DNA from: Bacteroidota bacterium
GTDB taxonomy: Bacteria > Bacteroidota > Ignavibacteria > Tepidaquicellales > Tepidaquicellaceae
Direction of reading: 5' to 3'
Length of the DNA stretch: 64,000 bases
NCBI GenBank assembly: GCA_018266835.1
Contig: JAFDZP010000002.1
Span: forward strand, 1,463,302-1,527,301
A program made the position numbers and the translations under genes. The notes under the pieces are model-generated. The model made no database searches, had not been told where the DNA came from, and saw only the letters and a list, made by a program, of their open reading frames with translations. Positions 16,229 to 24,873 of the stretch are shown here, piece after piece (position 1 is the stretch's first letter; each line of letters begins with the position of its first letter).

Positions 16229-16924
16229 ATGGCTAAATTTGAGGTGAAGGAAAAAAAGAAACTGAATTTCCAGCTGCTGCTGGATTCCACATCTTCGCTG
16301 CTTATTATTTATAACGGGAAGACAAAAAAGCTCTCGGCAAAAATTGCCGGGTACAGAGATAAGAAGGTGAACCTGAATCTGCCCGAGAACTCTTATATCT
16401 TTCTGTTAAAATTTAAACCGGAGGTTTTCTATCTTTTAACTGAAGGAAAAATTGAAAAATACAAAAATAAACTAACCGGGTTTACGGACATAAAATTTTC
16501 AGATCCAGAAATTTATGATAATGAAATTATAAAAATTATTACTGATTACTTTGAACAAAGGTCGTTTAATTTTTCTTTAGTAAAAAATTATGTAATAGAA
16601 GCCATTGAGTTAATTAATGAAAGTAATGGTTCAGTAAAGACTGAAGAATTAGCAGTGAAGGCAGCGATAAGCGTAAGGCAGTTTCAAAGAGAGTTTAAAA
16701 AAGTCACGGGTTTTTCTCCCAAAGAGTTTTCATCCATAGTAAGAATAAACTCGTTAACGAGTGAGCTAATAAAAGAGAATGTTTCGCTAAGAGATATATT
16801 TTTTAATTTTGGATTTTATGACCAGGCGCATTTTAATAAGGAGTTTAAAAAAATTACCGGAGCAAATCCTTCCGTGTTCGAATCCCGCCAGAAGCTTATA
16901 AAGTATCTGAATTTATTGAAGTGA
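16229..16924 (+). CDS. AraC-family transcription regulator
   Basis: 231 residues. The N-terminal half (1-115) is a beta-rich domain of the DUF6597/cupin-like type with no recognised ligand motif. The C-terminal half holds a canonical AraC double helix-turn-helix: VKTEELAVKAAISVRQFQREFKKVTGFSPKEF and SLRDIFFNFGFYDQAHFNKEFKKITGANPSVF. It lies divergent from glyS by 165 nt and has no operon partners. Likely a local activator; target unknown. Confidence 0.88.
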   Translation: MAKFEVKEKKKLNFQLLLDSTSSLLIIYNGKTKKLSAKIAGYRDKKVNLNLPENSYIFLLKFKPEVFYLLTEGKIEKYKNKLTGFTDIKFSDPEIYDNEIIKIITDYFEQRSFNFSLVKNYVIEAIELINESNGSVKTEELAVKAAISVRQFQREFKKVTGFSPKEFSSIVRINSLTSELIKENVSLRDIFFNFGFYDQAHFNKEFKKITGANPSVFESRQKLIKYLNLLK

Positions 16925-16984
16925 GGTTGTGAGATTTATGAAATTCAATTGAAGCTTCCGTTATTCACCTAATAATATAATTTC

Positions 16985-17025
16985 TTATACCTCCCCCTAT
17001 CCCCCTCCTTATAAAGGAGGGGAAA
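16985..17025. repeat. Half copy of the GC-rich repeat element
   Basis: TACCTCCCCCTATCCCCCTCC-TTATAAA-GGAGGGGAAAG, the reverse complement of the arms seen at 7811 and 9986. It sits about 80 nt upstream of the aspartic protease gene. Confidence 0.7.
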
Positions 17026-17074
17026 GAAATGATATCTTGTCGCATTTTTACAATCAATCTTTCCATGCAGTTTA

Positions 17075-17082
17075 TATCTTTG
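17075..17082 (+). promoter_or_regulatory. Possible Bacteroidota-type -7 element
   Basis: TATCTTTG matches TAnnTTTG and lies 21 nt before the ATG at 17104. The -33 partner is not clear. Confidence 0.3.
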
Positions 17083-17103
17083 AATAAAAAAAAAGTTAAC
17101 ACA

Positions 17104-18378
17104 ATGAAAGCTCTATTTATTTTTTTAATGTTAAATTTACCATTGATGGCACAAAACAGCGCATTCGATAAGCTGTATGATTTATACAGCAGCAAGAAAT
17201 TTTTTAAATTCATCTCTCAGTTTAAAGAAACGGAAAACTCTCTCAATAAAAATGAAAAAGATATTTGTAATGTGTTTTATTATGCTCTGAAAAATAAACC
17301 GACAGAGTCCGAAAAATATTTTTTACCTGAGCTTATTGCAAATAAAGAAATTCATGATTCAGTTAAAAAAGATTTGTATTCCACAAGTGTTATAAATAAT
17401 GTATGGCTGGGGAATTATAAAAAATCTGCCGAGTATTCAGAAATTCTTTTGAAAAACTACGCTGCGTATATAAAGCAAAAGGATAGGGAAGATTACGAAA
17501 ACTCGCTTATAATCTGGAAAGCTTTGGGAAATCTGGGAAAACAGGAGGCCGTGAAAAAATCTGAGACTAATATTAAAATGAAAAAGGATATAGCGGGATT
17601 ATATAATCTTCCTGTAGTTTATAATAATGATTCAATCGATTTTGTATTCGATACCGGAGCAAATTTTTCCACAATTACAGAAAGCTATGCTTCTAAACTA
17701 GATCTGGTAATAACTGAAGCTAAGATAAAAGTCGGTACGATAACTGAGAAAAAAGTTGATGCATCAATTGCATATTCAAAATCATTTTTTATGGGTAACA
17801 TGGAAATAAAGAATACCGTATTTCTTGTTGTGCCTGATTCAATTTTATCGTTTGCAGGCGGCGCATACAAAATAAACGGAATACTGGGCTTCCCTGTAAT
17901 GGAAGCCATGGGAGAGATGATACTTACAAGAGACGGTAACTTTAATGTGCCTCTTGATGTACCTGAATCTGATTTAAACAATCTTGTACTGGATTCATTT
18001 AATCCCGTTATTGAAGTTGATTACAAAAATAATCCGATGGCATTTACTTTTGATACAGGTGCAAAGAGTACCCTCTTATACTCTCCTTTTTTAAATGATT
18101 ATGAAAAGGAAGTAACATCACAATATAAACTCGAGGACATAAAATTTTCGGGGGCTGGAGGTGAGACTAAAGTTTCAGGCTACATAATAAAAGATACAGA
18201 GCTCTCAGTAGGGAAAAGCAAAACGAGCATACCTAAACTTGATTTACTCTCAGTTCCTGTAAGAGATAAAGAAGAATTTTTTTATGGAAATCTTGGACAG
18301 GATTTTATTTCGAAGTTTGACAAAATGGTTCTGAATTTCAAATATATGTCAATTGATTTTCAGTCTCCCAATCCATAA
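17104..18378 (+). CDS. Exported aspartic protease-like protein with two DTGA motifs
   Basis: 424 residues from ATG 17104; a longer frame begins at 17029 but the signal peptide (KALFIFLMLNLPLMAQ) starts at 17104. An alpha-helical region (20-165) is followed by two retropepsin-like domains: FVFDTGANFSTI (D183) and FTFDTGAKSTLLY (D317). Each has the hydrophobic-hydrophobic-Gly flap-type segments (INGILGFPVMEAM; YGNLGQDFISKFDKMVLNF). Bacterial retropepsin-type proteins usually carry one domain and dimerise. Here the two catalytic aspartates could form one site within a single chain, as in pepsins. Expected in the periplasm. Monocistronic. Confidence 0.82.
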   Translation: MKALFIFLMLNLPLMAQNSAFDKLYDLYSSKKFFKFISQFKETENSLNKNEKDICNVFYYALKNKPTESEKYFLPELIANKEIHDSVKKDLYSTSVINNVWLGNYKKSAEYSEILLKNYAAYIKQKDREDYENSLIIWKALGNLGKQEAVKKSETNIKMKKDIAGLYNLPVVYNNDSIDFVFDTGANFSTITESYASKLDLVITEAKIKVGTITEKKVDASIAYSKSFFMGNMEIKNTVFLVVPDSILSFAGGAYKINGILGFPVMEAMGEMILTRDGNFNVPLDVPESDLNNLVLDSFNPVIEVDYKNNPMAFTFDTGAKSTLLYSPFLNDYEKEVTSQYKLEDIKFSGAGGETKVSGYIIKDTELSVGKSKTSIPKLDLLSVPVRDKEEFFYGNLGQDFISKFDKMVLNFKYMSIDFQSPNP

Positions 18379-18493
18379 CAATTATCTTACTGAAAATGCA
18401 TTATTCTGAAAGTTGGGTAGTGCATTAAAAATTGGATTTATTATATCAGTAATTTATCTTACAATTCGTTAAGAACTCATCATAAACCCTTAC

Positions 18494-18499
18494 AGGAGG
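18494..18499 (+). promoter_or_regulatory. Strong ribosome-binding site
   Basis: AGGAGG 7 nt before the ATG at 18507. Most genes in this window lack a Shine-Dalgarno sequence, so this one suggests high translation. Confidence 0.6.
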
Positions 18500-18506
18500 A
18501 AACGCT

Positions 18507-20564
18507 ATGAGAAAGCAATTACTTCTCTCCTTTCTAACGATTCTTTGCTTTACTGCTTCGCAGGTATTTGCAAACGGAGTCGGCGTTGTAAACGCTTCAA
18601 CCGGAATTTATTTAAAACTTACGGGCACAAAAATAAATACTTCCGTTGAAAGCCAGATCTCTACAACTGTAACTACTCAGACTTTTCAAAATTCATTAGG
18701 AGCAGATAAAATCGTCTCCTTTGCTTTTCCTTTGCCCGAAGGCGCAAGCGCGACAGGGTTAAGATGGAAAGTAAACGGCACCTGGTATCAGGCGCCCATT
18801 GCTCCCCGACCGCAGGATACGACATTGCCCGGCGGAACAATGAATGTAAATCTGAAAGCCTACCTGGGAAATACACCGATGTTTTTTGGAATTCCGCAGC
18901 AGGTAAAAAAAGATTCAACTCTACTTGTAGAACTTACTTATGTTCAGATGCTCGCTTATGATTTCGGAAGTGTTTATTACGATTATCCAAATGATTACCA
19001 TTTAATACAAACCGCAACAATTGAATCACAGGAACTGACATTTAATCTTACATCACCAAGGACGATTGACAGTATAAGACTTGTAAGCACAAATCCTTTA
19101 ACTCAGCTTTCAAATAATGGCAATAATGCAGTTGTTATCAGCAATCAGTATAACGCTGCTGCAACTGTAAATTATAAAATAAAATATTCGCTGAACTCAA
19201 GTCAGCTCGGGCTTTTTAGCTATTCTACGTTAATTCCAAACAGCCAGCTGCCTGATTCACTCGGAGGATTTTTTACTTTCATAGCAGAACCTAATCCGGG
19301 AAGTACATCGAGCATAATTAAAAAAGTATTCACACTGATTGTGGATAGGTCCGGTAGCATGAGCGGCACAAAAATTACTCAGGCAGTAAATGCAGCAAAG
19401 TTTATTGTTAATAATCTTAATCCCGGAGATAAGTTTAACATAGTAGATTTTGAAACAAATGTTTACAGCTTCAGAAGCCAGCATGTATTATATACTACTC
19501 AAACCCGTGACTCTGCTCTCACCTACGTAAATAATATTACTGCAGGTGGAAGCACAAATATATCGGGAGCATTTTCAACGGCAGTTCCGCAATTTGCCGC
19601 AGCAAATGACAGCACTGCTAATATTATAATATTTTTTACAGACGGACAGCCTACAGTGGGAATTACAGAAACAACGGCTTTGCTTAACCATGTTCACACC
19701 TTAATTACTTCAACCGAAACAAAAATATTCCTTTATTCTTTTGGAATAGGTACCGATGTAAATCAGCAGCTGCTTACATTGATGTCGTCACAAAACAATG
19801 GTTACTCTGAATTTTTATTAGACGGTGAACTGGAATCAAGAATCACGAATTTTTATTTAAGAATAAAAAATCCGGTATTATTAAGCCCGACGATAAGCTT
19901 TAACTCAGGCGGAATTACAAATGTTTGCCCGAATCCGTTACCGAATTTATACATCGGACAGCAGATGATAGTATCCGGAAGATATACAACAACAGGACCT
20001 GTAACGGTAACTCTTTCCGGCAGAGCATTTAATCAGCCGGTATCATATCAGTATACTTTTAACAGAGTTGATACGGCAGCTACAAGATATCAGTTTTTAA
20101 CGAAGATATGGGCGAAGCAGAAAATTGATTATCTATTGATTCAATATTATGCTTTAACTCCGGGAACGCCGCAGGCACTTGCCATAAAGCAGCAGATAAT
20201 AAATATAAGTATTGGTTACGGAGTAATAAGTCCGTTTACAAGTTTTGGTAATCCGACACATGTAAACAATGAGAATGAAAATGTAAATATTGCCGGAACT
20301 TATAAGCTGCTAGGAAATTATCCGAATCCGTTCAATCCGACGACTACAATTAAATTTATTGTAAACAAAAATATTACGGGAGTTTATTTCGTAAAAATTT
20401 ATAATCAGATAGGTCAGCTTGTAGACATTATTCAATTTAATGTTAACGGCAAAGGAATTTACGAAACGAAATGGAATGCTGCAAAATTTTCATCAGGAAT
20501 TTATTACTACAGAGTTGAACTCGAAGGTGAGGCATTAATAGGTAAGATGGTATTAATGAAGTAA
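18507..20564 (+). CDS. VIT/VWA-domain secreted protein with T9SS sorting domain
   Basis: 685 residues. Signal peptide ending VFANG. Residues about 35-150 form a VIT (inter-alpha-trypsin inhibitor) domain (QTFQNSLGADKIVSFAFPLPEGA). A von Willebrand A domain follows with a complete MIDAS motif D280-R-S282-G-S284, plus a downstream Thr/Asp in TDGQP. After a beta-sandwich region a T9SS C-terminal sorting domain begins LLGNYPNPFNPTTTIKF and ends YYYRVELEGEALIGKMVLMK. It is expected on the cell surface and to bind protein or matrix ligands in a metal-dependent way. Stand-alone gene. Confidence 0.9.
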   Translation: MRKQLLLSFLTILCFTASQVFANGVGVVNASTGIYLKLTGTKINTSVESQISTTVTTQTFQNSLGADKIVSFAFPLPEGASATGLRWKVNGTWYQAPIAPRPQDTTLPGGTMNVNLKAYLGNTPMFFGIPQQVKKDSTLLVELTYVQMLAYDFGSVYYDYPNDYHLIQTATIESQELTFNLTSPRTIDSIRLVSTNPLTQLSNNGNNAVVISNQYNAAATVNYKIKYSLNSSQLGLFSYSTLIPNSQLPDSLGGFFTFIAEPNPGSTSSIIKKVFTLIVDRSGSMSGTKITQAVNAAKFIVNNLNPGDKFNIVDFETNVYSFRSQHVLYTTQTRDSALTYVNNITAGGSTNISGAFSTAVPQFAAANDSTANIIIFFTDGQPTVGITETTALLNHVHTLITSTETKIFLYSFGIGTDVNQQLLTLMSSQNNGYSEFLLDGELESRITNFYLRIKNPVLLSPTISFNSGGITNVCPNPLPNLYIGQQMIVSGRYTTTGPVTVTLSGRAFNQPVSYQYTFNRVDTAATRYQFLTKIWAKQKIDYLLIQYYALTPGTPQALAIKQQIINISIGYGVISPFTSFGNPTHVNNENENVNIAGTYKLLGNYPNPFNPTTTIKFIVNKNITGVYFVKIYNQIGQLVDIIQFNVNGKGIYETKWNAAKFSSGIYYYRVELEGEALIGKMVLMK

Positions 20565-20596
20565 GAAGTAAGAAGTAAGATGTAAGAAATAAATTA
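20562..20596. repeat. AAGTAAG short tandem repeat after a stop codon
   Basis: TAAGAAGTAAGAAGTAAGATGTAAG begins in the stop codon. Related AGTAAGTAG strings follow the stops at 13483 and 42412. Confidence 0.5.
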
Positions 20597-20620
20597 GTAG
20601 TTACCGGAAATGAAAAATGA

Positions 20621-20653
20621 AAAGCCGTGGGTTTTCCTCTCACGGCTTTTTTG
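20621..20653. terminator. Bidirectional terminator
   Basis: Stem AAAGCCGTG / CACGGCTTT with an 11-nt spacer, followed by TTTTGTTTTATTTTTTT on the plus strand and preceded by A-rich sequence. It separates the convergent genes ending at 20564 and 20675. Confidence 0.8.
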
Positions 20654-20674
20654 TTTTATTTTTTTATATAAAAA

Positions 20675-21322
20675 TTATTTAATGCAGTACATATAATTTG
20701 TAACGCGAACCATAATGCCGGCATTGCCTCCTGCCATATCGCTCCACTGGTCTCCTGCATTTCCAACGAAGTTATAACCCGCGCTCGCAAGTCTCTGGCG
20801 GATTGTGCTTTTGTATTCCTGTGCAGTTGAATTTTTAAATTCCTGCGGTCTTAGTATAAGTGAATCAATTTGCGTGTAACCTGATTTTTTCAGATTTCCG
20901 TAAGTATGTGTATAATTGAAATCGTTATTATCCCTTCCGGTAATAAAAAATATCTTGTAACCCCTTTCTACGAGAACATTATAAAGCTCCTGAACAGGTT
21001 TAACTGCCGGCGAGCTTTCCGTTGTTAATTGCTTATTATAGAGCTCGGAATTCCATATATAACCTGAAGCTCTGAATACATCAAAATTACTTAATGCAGT
21101 TTCATCCACATCTATAACAAATACATCATTTGGTTTTGCAGCTGTGTTTTTAAAATGTTCAATAACGGGAGCAATGATTCCCCTAAGTTCGGCATCGTAT
21201 GCGCCTGAAGTGTAGTAAGATGATACAGCTGCTGAGTCATTCACAAAGAAAAAATTCTGCGAAAATGAGCGGTTTGCGACTAAAAACAGCGCTGCTGCAA
21301 TAAGTATAATTCTGAATTTCAT
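20675..21322 (-). CDS. Exported HAD-family acid phosphatase
   Basis: 215 residues with a cleavable signal peptide (ending FSQ). HAD motif I is FVIDVDETALSN (nucleophile and acid/base aspartates), motif II is FFITGRD and a closing GDQWSDM holds the metal-binding acid. This is the class B/e(P4)-type acid phosphatase superfamily. Unlike e(P4) proteins there is no lipobox cysteine. It likely removes phosphate from nucleotides or sugar phosphates in the periplasm. Monocistronic. Confidence 0.88.
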   Translation of the reverse strand: MKFRIILIAAALFLVANRSFSQNFFFVNDSAAVSSYYTSGAYDAELRGIIAPVIEHFKNTAAKPNDVFVIDVDETALSNFDVFRASGYIWNSELYNKQLTTESSPAVKPVQELYNVLVERGYKIFFITGRDNNDFNYTHTYGNLKKSGYTQIDSLILRPQEFKNSTAQEYKSTIRQRLASAGYNFVGNAGDQWSDMAGGNAGIMVRVTNYMYCIK

Positions 21323-21443
21323 ATGGTGATTTTTAATATAAATGAGATGTTAACAATATTATAAATCCTGCATAATAATGCAGTATTTTAATATATATAG
21401 ATTTTTAACTTAAAAATCCCCCTAATAATCGGTAAATTACAGA

Positions 21444-22796
21444 ATGTCAAAATCTGTTTCATTACATACGCTTGGATGCAAACTGAACTATAGCGAGACC
21501 TCAACAATTGCCAAACAATTTGAGGATAAAGGCTACAAAGTTACCGATTACGGAAATCCTTCCGATATTTTTGTGCTGAATACATGCTCAGTAACAGATA
21601 ACGCCGATAAAGAATGCAGACAGATAATAAGAAGCGTGATAAGAAATAATCCTGATACTTATGTAATTGTAACAGGATGCTATGCGCAGCTTCAGCCCGG
21701 AGAAATTGCAAAGATGGAAGGCGTTGATTTAGTGCTCGGCGCAAATGAGAAGTTCAAGCTGTTTGATTACATGGATAATTTTGAAAAAGAGAATGTATCG
21801 TGCATAGACGGAATTGAAAATCACTCTAATGCAAAAGTTATAAGAAAAGAAGTTTATGAATTAGATGAGTTTGTTGAAGCGTTTTCTGCCGATACGGATT
21901 CAAGAACGAGAGCGTTCTTAAAAATTCAGGACGGATGTAATTATAAGTGTTCGTTTTGTACTATTCCGATGGCAAGAGGAAAATCACGCAGCCAAGATAT
22001 TACAAAAGTAATTGAGAATGCTAAAAAGATAATAGATAGCGGATATAAAGAAATAATTCTTACCGGAGTAAATACAGGCGATTACGATTTCCAGTTAAAA
22101 GTATCTGAGGAAGAAGTTCTTAAATATAAATTGATAGATGTTTTATATGAACTGGATAAACTTGATATAAGCAGGATAAGAATAAGTTCTATTGAGCCGA
22201 ATCTGCTGACAGATGAGATATTAGATTTGTATGCATCATCAAATAAATTTTGCAATCATTTTCATATTCCTTTGCAAAGCGGTGACTCAGAAATTCTTAA
22301 AGCAATGCGAAGAAGGTATAATGCAGACTTCTATGAAAATTTAATTTATAAGATTAACGATAAAATTAAAGACGTAGGTATAGGTGTGGATGTAATTGTC
22401 GGTTTCCCGGGTGAAACAGATGCACATTTTGATAACACTTATAAATTTTTAAATTCACTTCCGATAAGTTACCTGCACGTATTCAGTTATTCAGAGAGAA
22501 AAGATACGGTCGCAATTGAACTGCCTGATTCAGTCGATGTCAGAAAAAGAAAGTTCAGAAGCCAGGTATTGAGAAATTTATCCAATAAAAAGAAATTTGA
22601 TTTTTATTCTAAGTACATAGGGACAGAGCAGGAAGTTTTATTTGAAACAGTTAAAGATGCGGGATGGATAGAAGGATATACAAGAAATTATATACGGGTT
22701 AAGACTCCGTTTACAGCAGGAGCAGAAAACTCCATAAGCAAAATAAAATTATTAACACCGGACTCTGTAAAACCGGTTGTATGTGAACTGATATAA
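21444..22796 (+). CDS. mtaB: tRNA t6A37 methylthiotransferase MtaB
   Basis: 450 residues. The N-terminal UPF0004 domain has cysteines C12 (LGCKLNYSET, the MtaB-specific form), C48 and C79 for the auxiliary [4Fe-4S] cluster. The radical SAM motif is C165-x3-C169-x2-C172 (CNYKCSFC). A C-terminal TRAM-like segment follows (EVLFETVKDAGWIEGYTRNYIRVKT). The enzyme adds methylthio to t6A at position 37 of tRNAs. It is the first gene of a run of eleven closely spaced plus-strand genes. A related but distinct enzyme, RimO, is at 37122. Confidence 0.94.
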   Translation: MSKSVSLHTLGCKLNYSETSTIAKQFEDKGYKVTDYGNPSDIFVLNTCSVTDNADKECRQIIRSVIRNNPDTYVIVTGCYAQLQPGEIAKMEGVDLVLGANEKFKLFDYMDNFEKENVSCIDGIENHSNAKVIRKEVYELDEFVEAFSADTDSRTRAFLKIQDGCNYKCSFCTIPMARGKSRSQDITKVIENAKKIIDSGYKEIILTGVNTGDYDFQLKVSEEEVLKYKLIDVLYELDKLDISRIRISSIEPNLLTDEILDLYASSNKFCNHFHIPLQSGDSEILKAMRRRYNADFYENLIYKINDKIKDVGIGVDVIVGFPGETDAHFDNTYKFLNSLPISYLHVFSYSERKDTVAIELPDSVDVRKRKFRSQVLRNLSNKKKFDFYSKYIGTEQEVLFETVKDAGWIEGYTRNYIRVKTPFTAGAENSISKIKLLTPDSVKPVVCELI

Positions 22797-22804
22797 AATA
22801 CACT

Positions 22805-23293
22805 ATGAAAATTTATTTAATAAGACACGGGGAAGCAATAGACCACGAAACGAACTCCGTAAAATCCGATGAATACCGTTTCCTTACGATAAAAGGAAGA
22901 ATGACAACCCGTAAAGTTGCCAAAAACTTAAAAGAAGAACTCGAAGCTGCAGATAAAATTTTTACAAGTCCGCTTACAAGAGCAGTGCAGACTTCGGAAG
23001 TAATTGCTACATCCATTAAATATAAACACGATGTTGAGATTGCGAATGAACTCAAAATAGGCTCTTCGATTTCACAGGTAATCGAACTGATAAGGTTAAA
23101 CGCAGATCTGAATTCTATTGTACTTGTCGGACATGAGCCAATGATGGGAATGTTGGTTGGCGCTCTTTCAAACAAAAAAGATTTTTATAACTTCAAAAAA
23201 TCGGGAGTATGCCTCATAGATTTTGATGTTAAGAAGGAGCATGGAGTTTACAAATGGTTTTTGAATCCGAAAACTCTTGAGCATTTAAGCTAA
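22805..23293 (+). CDS. sixA: Phosphohistidine phosphatase SixA-like
   Basis: 162 residues, normal SixA length. The histidine phosphatase core is present: YLIRHGEA at the N-terminus (catalytic His), SPLTRAVQTSE, and a second His in LVGHEPMM. SixA removes phosphate from histidine in phosphotransfer proteins; in this phylum the target is unknown. It starts 8 nt after mtaB and ends one base before the TTG of the ABC ATPase. Confidence 0.88.
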   Translation: MKIYLIRHGEAIDHETNSVKSDEYRFLTIKGRMTTRKVAKNLKEELEAADKIFTSPLTRAVQTSEVIATSIKYKHDVEIANELKIGSSISQVIELIRLNADLNSIVLVGHEPMMGMLVGALSNKKDFYNFKKSGVCLIDFDVKKEHGVYKWFLNPKTLEHLS

Positions 23294-23294
23294 G

Positions 23295-24104
23295 TTGAAC
23301 GAAACTCTTCTTGAAATAAAAGGAGTTGAATTCTCCTATGAAAAAGACACAAAATTTTTTGAGAAGATTTCTTTTTCAGTAAGCGAAGGTGATGTACTTG
23401 CAATAATAGGAAGGAACGGTTCAGGTAAATCGACATTAGTGAAAATCATTTCGAGAATAATAAATAATTATTCAGGAAGTGTAAGCTACGCAGGCAAAGA
23501 TATAAAGAACTACGAGCATAAAGAGTTTTCAAGAAATATAAGTTATCTGCCGCAGGTTTTCCCTGCTTATGTTAATGAACTGAAAGTGTATGATTTGTTG
23601 CTCTTAGGCAGATATGCTTATATAAAATCTTCGCAGCTCTCTTACAGCAATGAAGACGTAATTGTTGTAAATGAAGCTATGGAAGTGTGTGGAGTAACTC
23701 AGTATAAAGAGAAGACACTGAAAACACTTTCCGGCGGGGAGAGGCAGAAGATTCTGTTAACGCTATCACTTGTTCAGCTGGATATAGCGCATGATTTAAA
23801 AGGGAAAATTTTAATTGTCGATGAGCCGCTGACGCATCTTGATATAAATTATCAGTATGAGACTTTATCGCTGCTGAGAGATTTGAATATAAAAAAAGGT
23901 TTGACAGTAATATTTGTAATCCACGATCTGAATCTTGCGTTAAAATATTCTTCAAAGACGCTGCTGATGAATAAAGGAAAGATGGTTGATTTCGGAGATA
24001 CGCAAAAAATAATTTCACAGGAGAATATCAATAAAAATTTCTTAGTAAGCTCAGAGCTTGTAAACCATAACAACAACACATTTATACATTATAATGACAT
24101 ATAA
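23295..24104 (+). CDS. ABC transporter ATP-binding protein (FecE/BtuD-like), no permease nearby
   Basis: 269 residues from a TTG one base after the sixA stop. Walker A GRNGSGKST (39-47), Q-loop SYLPQVFPAY, signature LSGGERQK, Walker B ILIVDEPLTHLD and the switch His in VIHDLNLALKYS are all intact. The order and loops fit ATPases of metal-siderophore/cobalamin importers. No permease or substrate-binding gene lies in the window, so its partners must be elsewhere. The 3' end overlaps the next gene by 11 nt. Confidence 0.88.
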   Translation: MNETLLEIKGVEFSYEKDTKFFEKISFSVSEGDVLAIIGRNGSGKSTLVKIISRIINNYSGSVSYAGKDIKNYEHKEFSRNISYLPQVFPAYVNELKVYDLLLLGRYAYIKSSQLSYSNEDVIVVNEAMEVCGVTQYKEKTLKTLSGGERQKILLTLSLVQLDIAHDLKGKILIVDEPLTHLDINYQYETLSLLRDLNIKKGLTVIFVIHDLNLALKYSSKTLLMNKGKMVDFGDTQKIISQENINKNFLVSSELVNHNNNTFIHYNDI

Positions 24105-24858
24105 AAAAATAATAGTAGAAGATTTAGGATTAACGAAGAAAGTTATTCTTAACCGTCCGGAAAAAAGAAATTCTCTGGACGAAGAAATGATTTCTGAGAT
24201 AACAAATGTTTTCAATGAACTTTCCGATGACAAAAATACTAAGACAATAATTCTTATGGGAGCGGGCGGTAATTTTTGTTCAGGTCTATTCTTAGATTAT
24301 CTTCAGAAAATTTCCGAGTTTGATATTCTTCAGAACAAGCAGGACTCACAAAAATTCAAAAACATGCTTCTTGCAATCTACTATTGCAAAAAAACAGTTA
24401 TTGCAATGGTCGAAGGATATGCTCTTGCCGGTGGATGCGGAATAGCAAGCGTCTGCGATTTTATAGTCGCTTCAGATAAAGCAACATTCGGATATACTGA
24501 GGTAAAAATCGGATTTATACCTGCAATCGTAATGATTTTTCTTATGAAGAGAGTAACTGAGACTGTTGCAAAAGATTTACTCTTAACGTCACGCTTCATC
24601 AATGGAACCGAAGCAAAAGAATTGGGTTTCAGTAATTATGTAGTGCCTTCTGAAGAGTTAGAGAGCTTTACAATGAAACATTGCGTAGCTTTGAATAAAT
24701 TACCCATGAGCTCACTTGCTTTGACAAAAGAACTGTTTAAGAACGTTCCTTCAATGAGCTTTGAATCTTCACTTGACTATGCAGTCGACCTGAATGCAAT
24801 AACACGCATGACGGAAGAATGTAAAAATGGTGTTAGTTCTTTTTTAAATAAAAAATAA
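24094..24858 (+). CDS. Enoyl-CoA hydratase/isomerase family protein
   Basis: 254 residues, standard crotonase length. Typical segments: VILNRPEKRNSLDEEMISEI, the oxyanion-hole regions GAGGNFCSGLF and GYALAGGCGIASVCDFIVAS, and FGYTEVKIGFIPAIV. The position of the first catalytic Glu is not obvious, so hydratase, isomerase or another crotonase reaction is possible. It probably acts in fatty-acid or amino-acid CoA metabolism in the cytoplasm. Overlaps the ABC ATPase gene. Confidence 0.9.
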   Translation: MTYKKIIVEDLGLTKKVILNRPEKRNSLDEEMISEITNVFNELSDDKNTKTIILMGAGGNFCSGLFLDYLQKISEFDILQNKQDSQKFKNMLLAIYYCKKTVIAMVEGYALAGGCGIASVCDFIVASDKATFGYTEVKIGFIPAIVMIFLMKRVTETVAKDLLLTSRFINGTEAKELGFSNYVVPSEELESFTMKHCVALNKLPMSSLALTKELFKNVPSMSFESSLDYAVDLNAITRMTEECKNGVSSFLNKK

Positions 24859-24873
24859 AAGTTATAAAATATT

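Noticed and set aside
16876..16889. GTTCGAATCCCGCC, which looks like a tRNA T-arm
   Set aside because: It lies inside the AraC regulator gene in frame (V-F-E-S-R) and no D-arm, anticodon arm or acceptor stem surrounds it.
22813..23175. 120-codon minus-strand frame
   Set aside because: Antisense to sixA, which carries the RHGEA catalytic motif.
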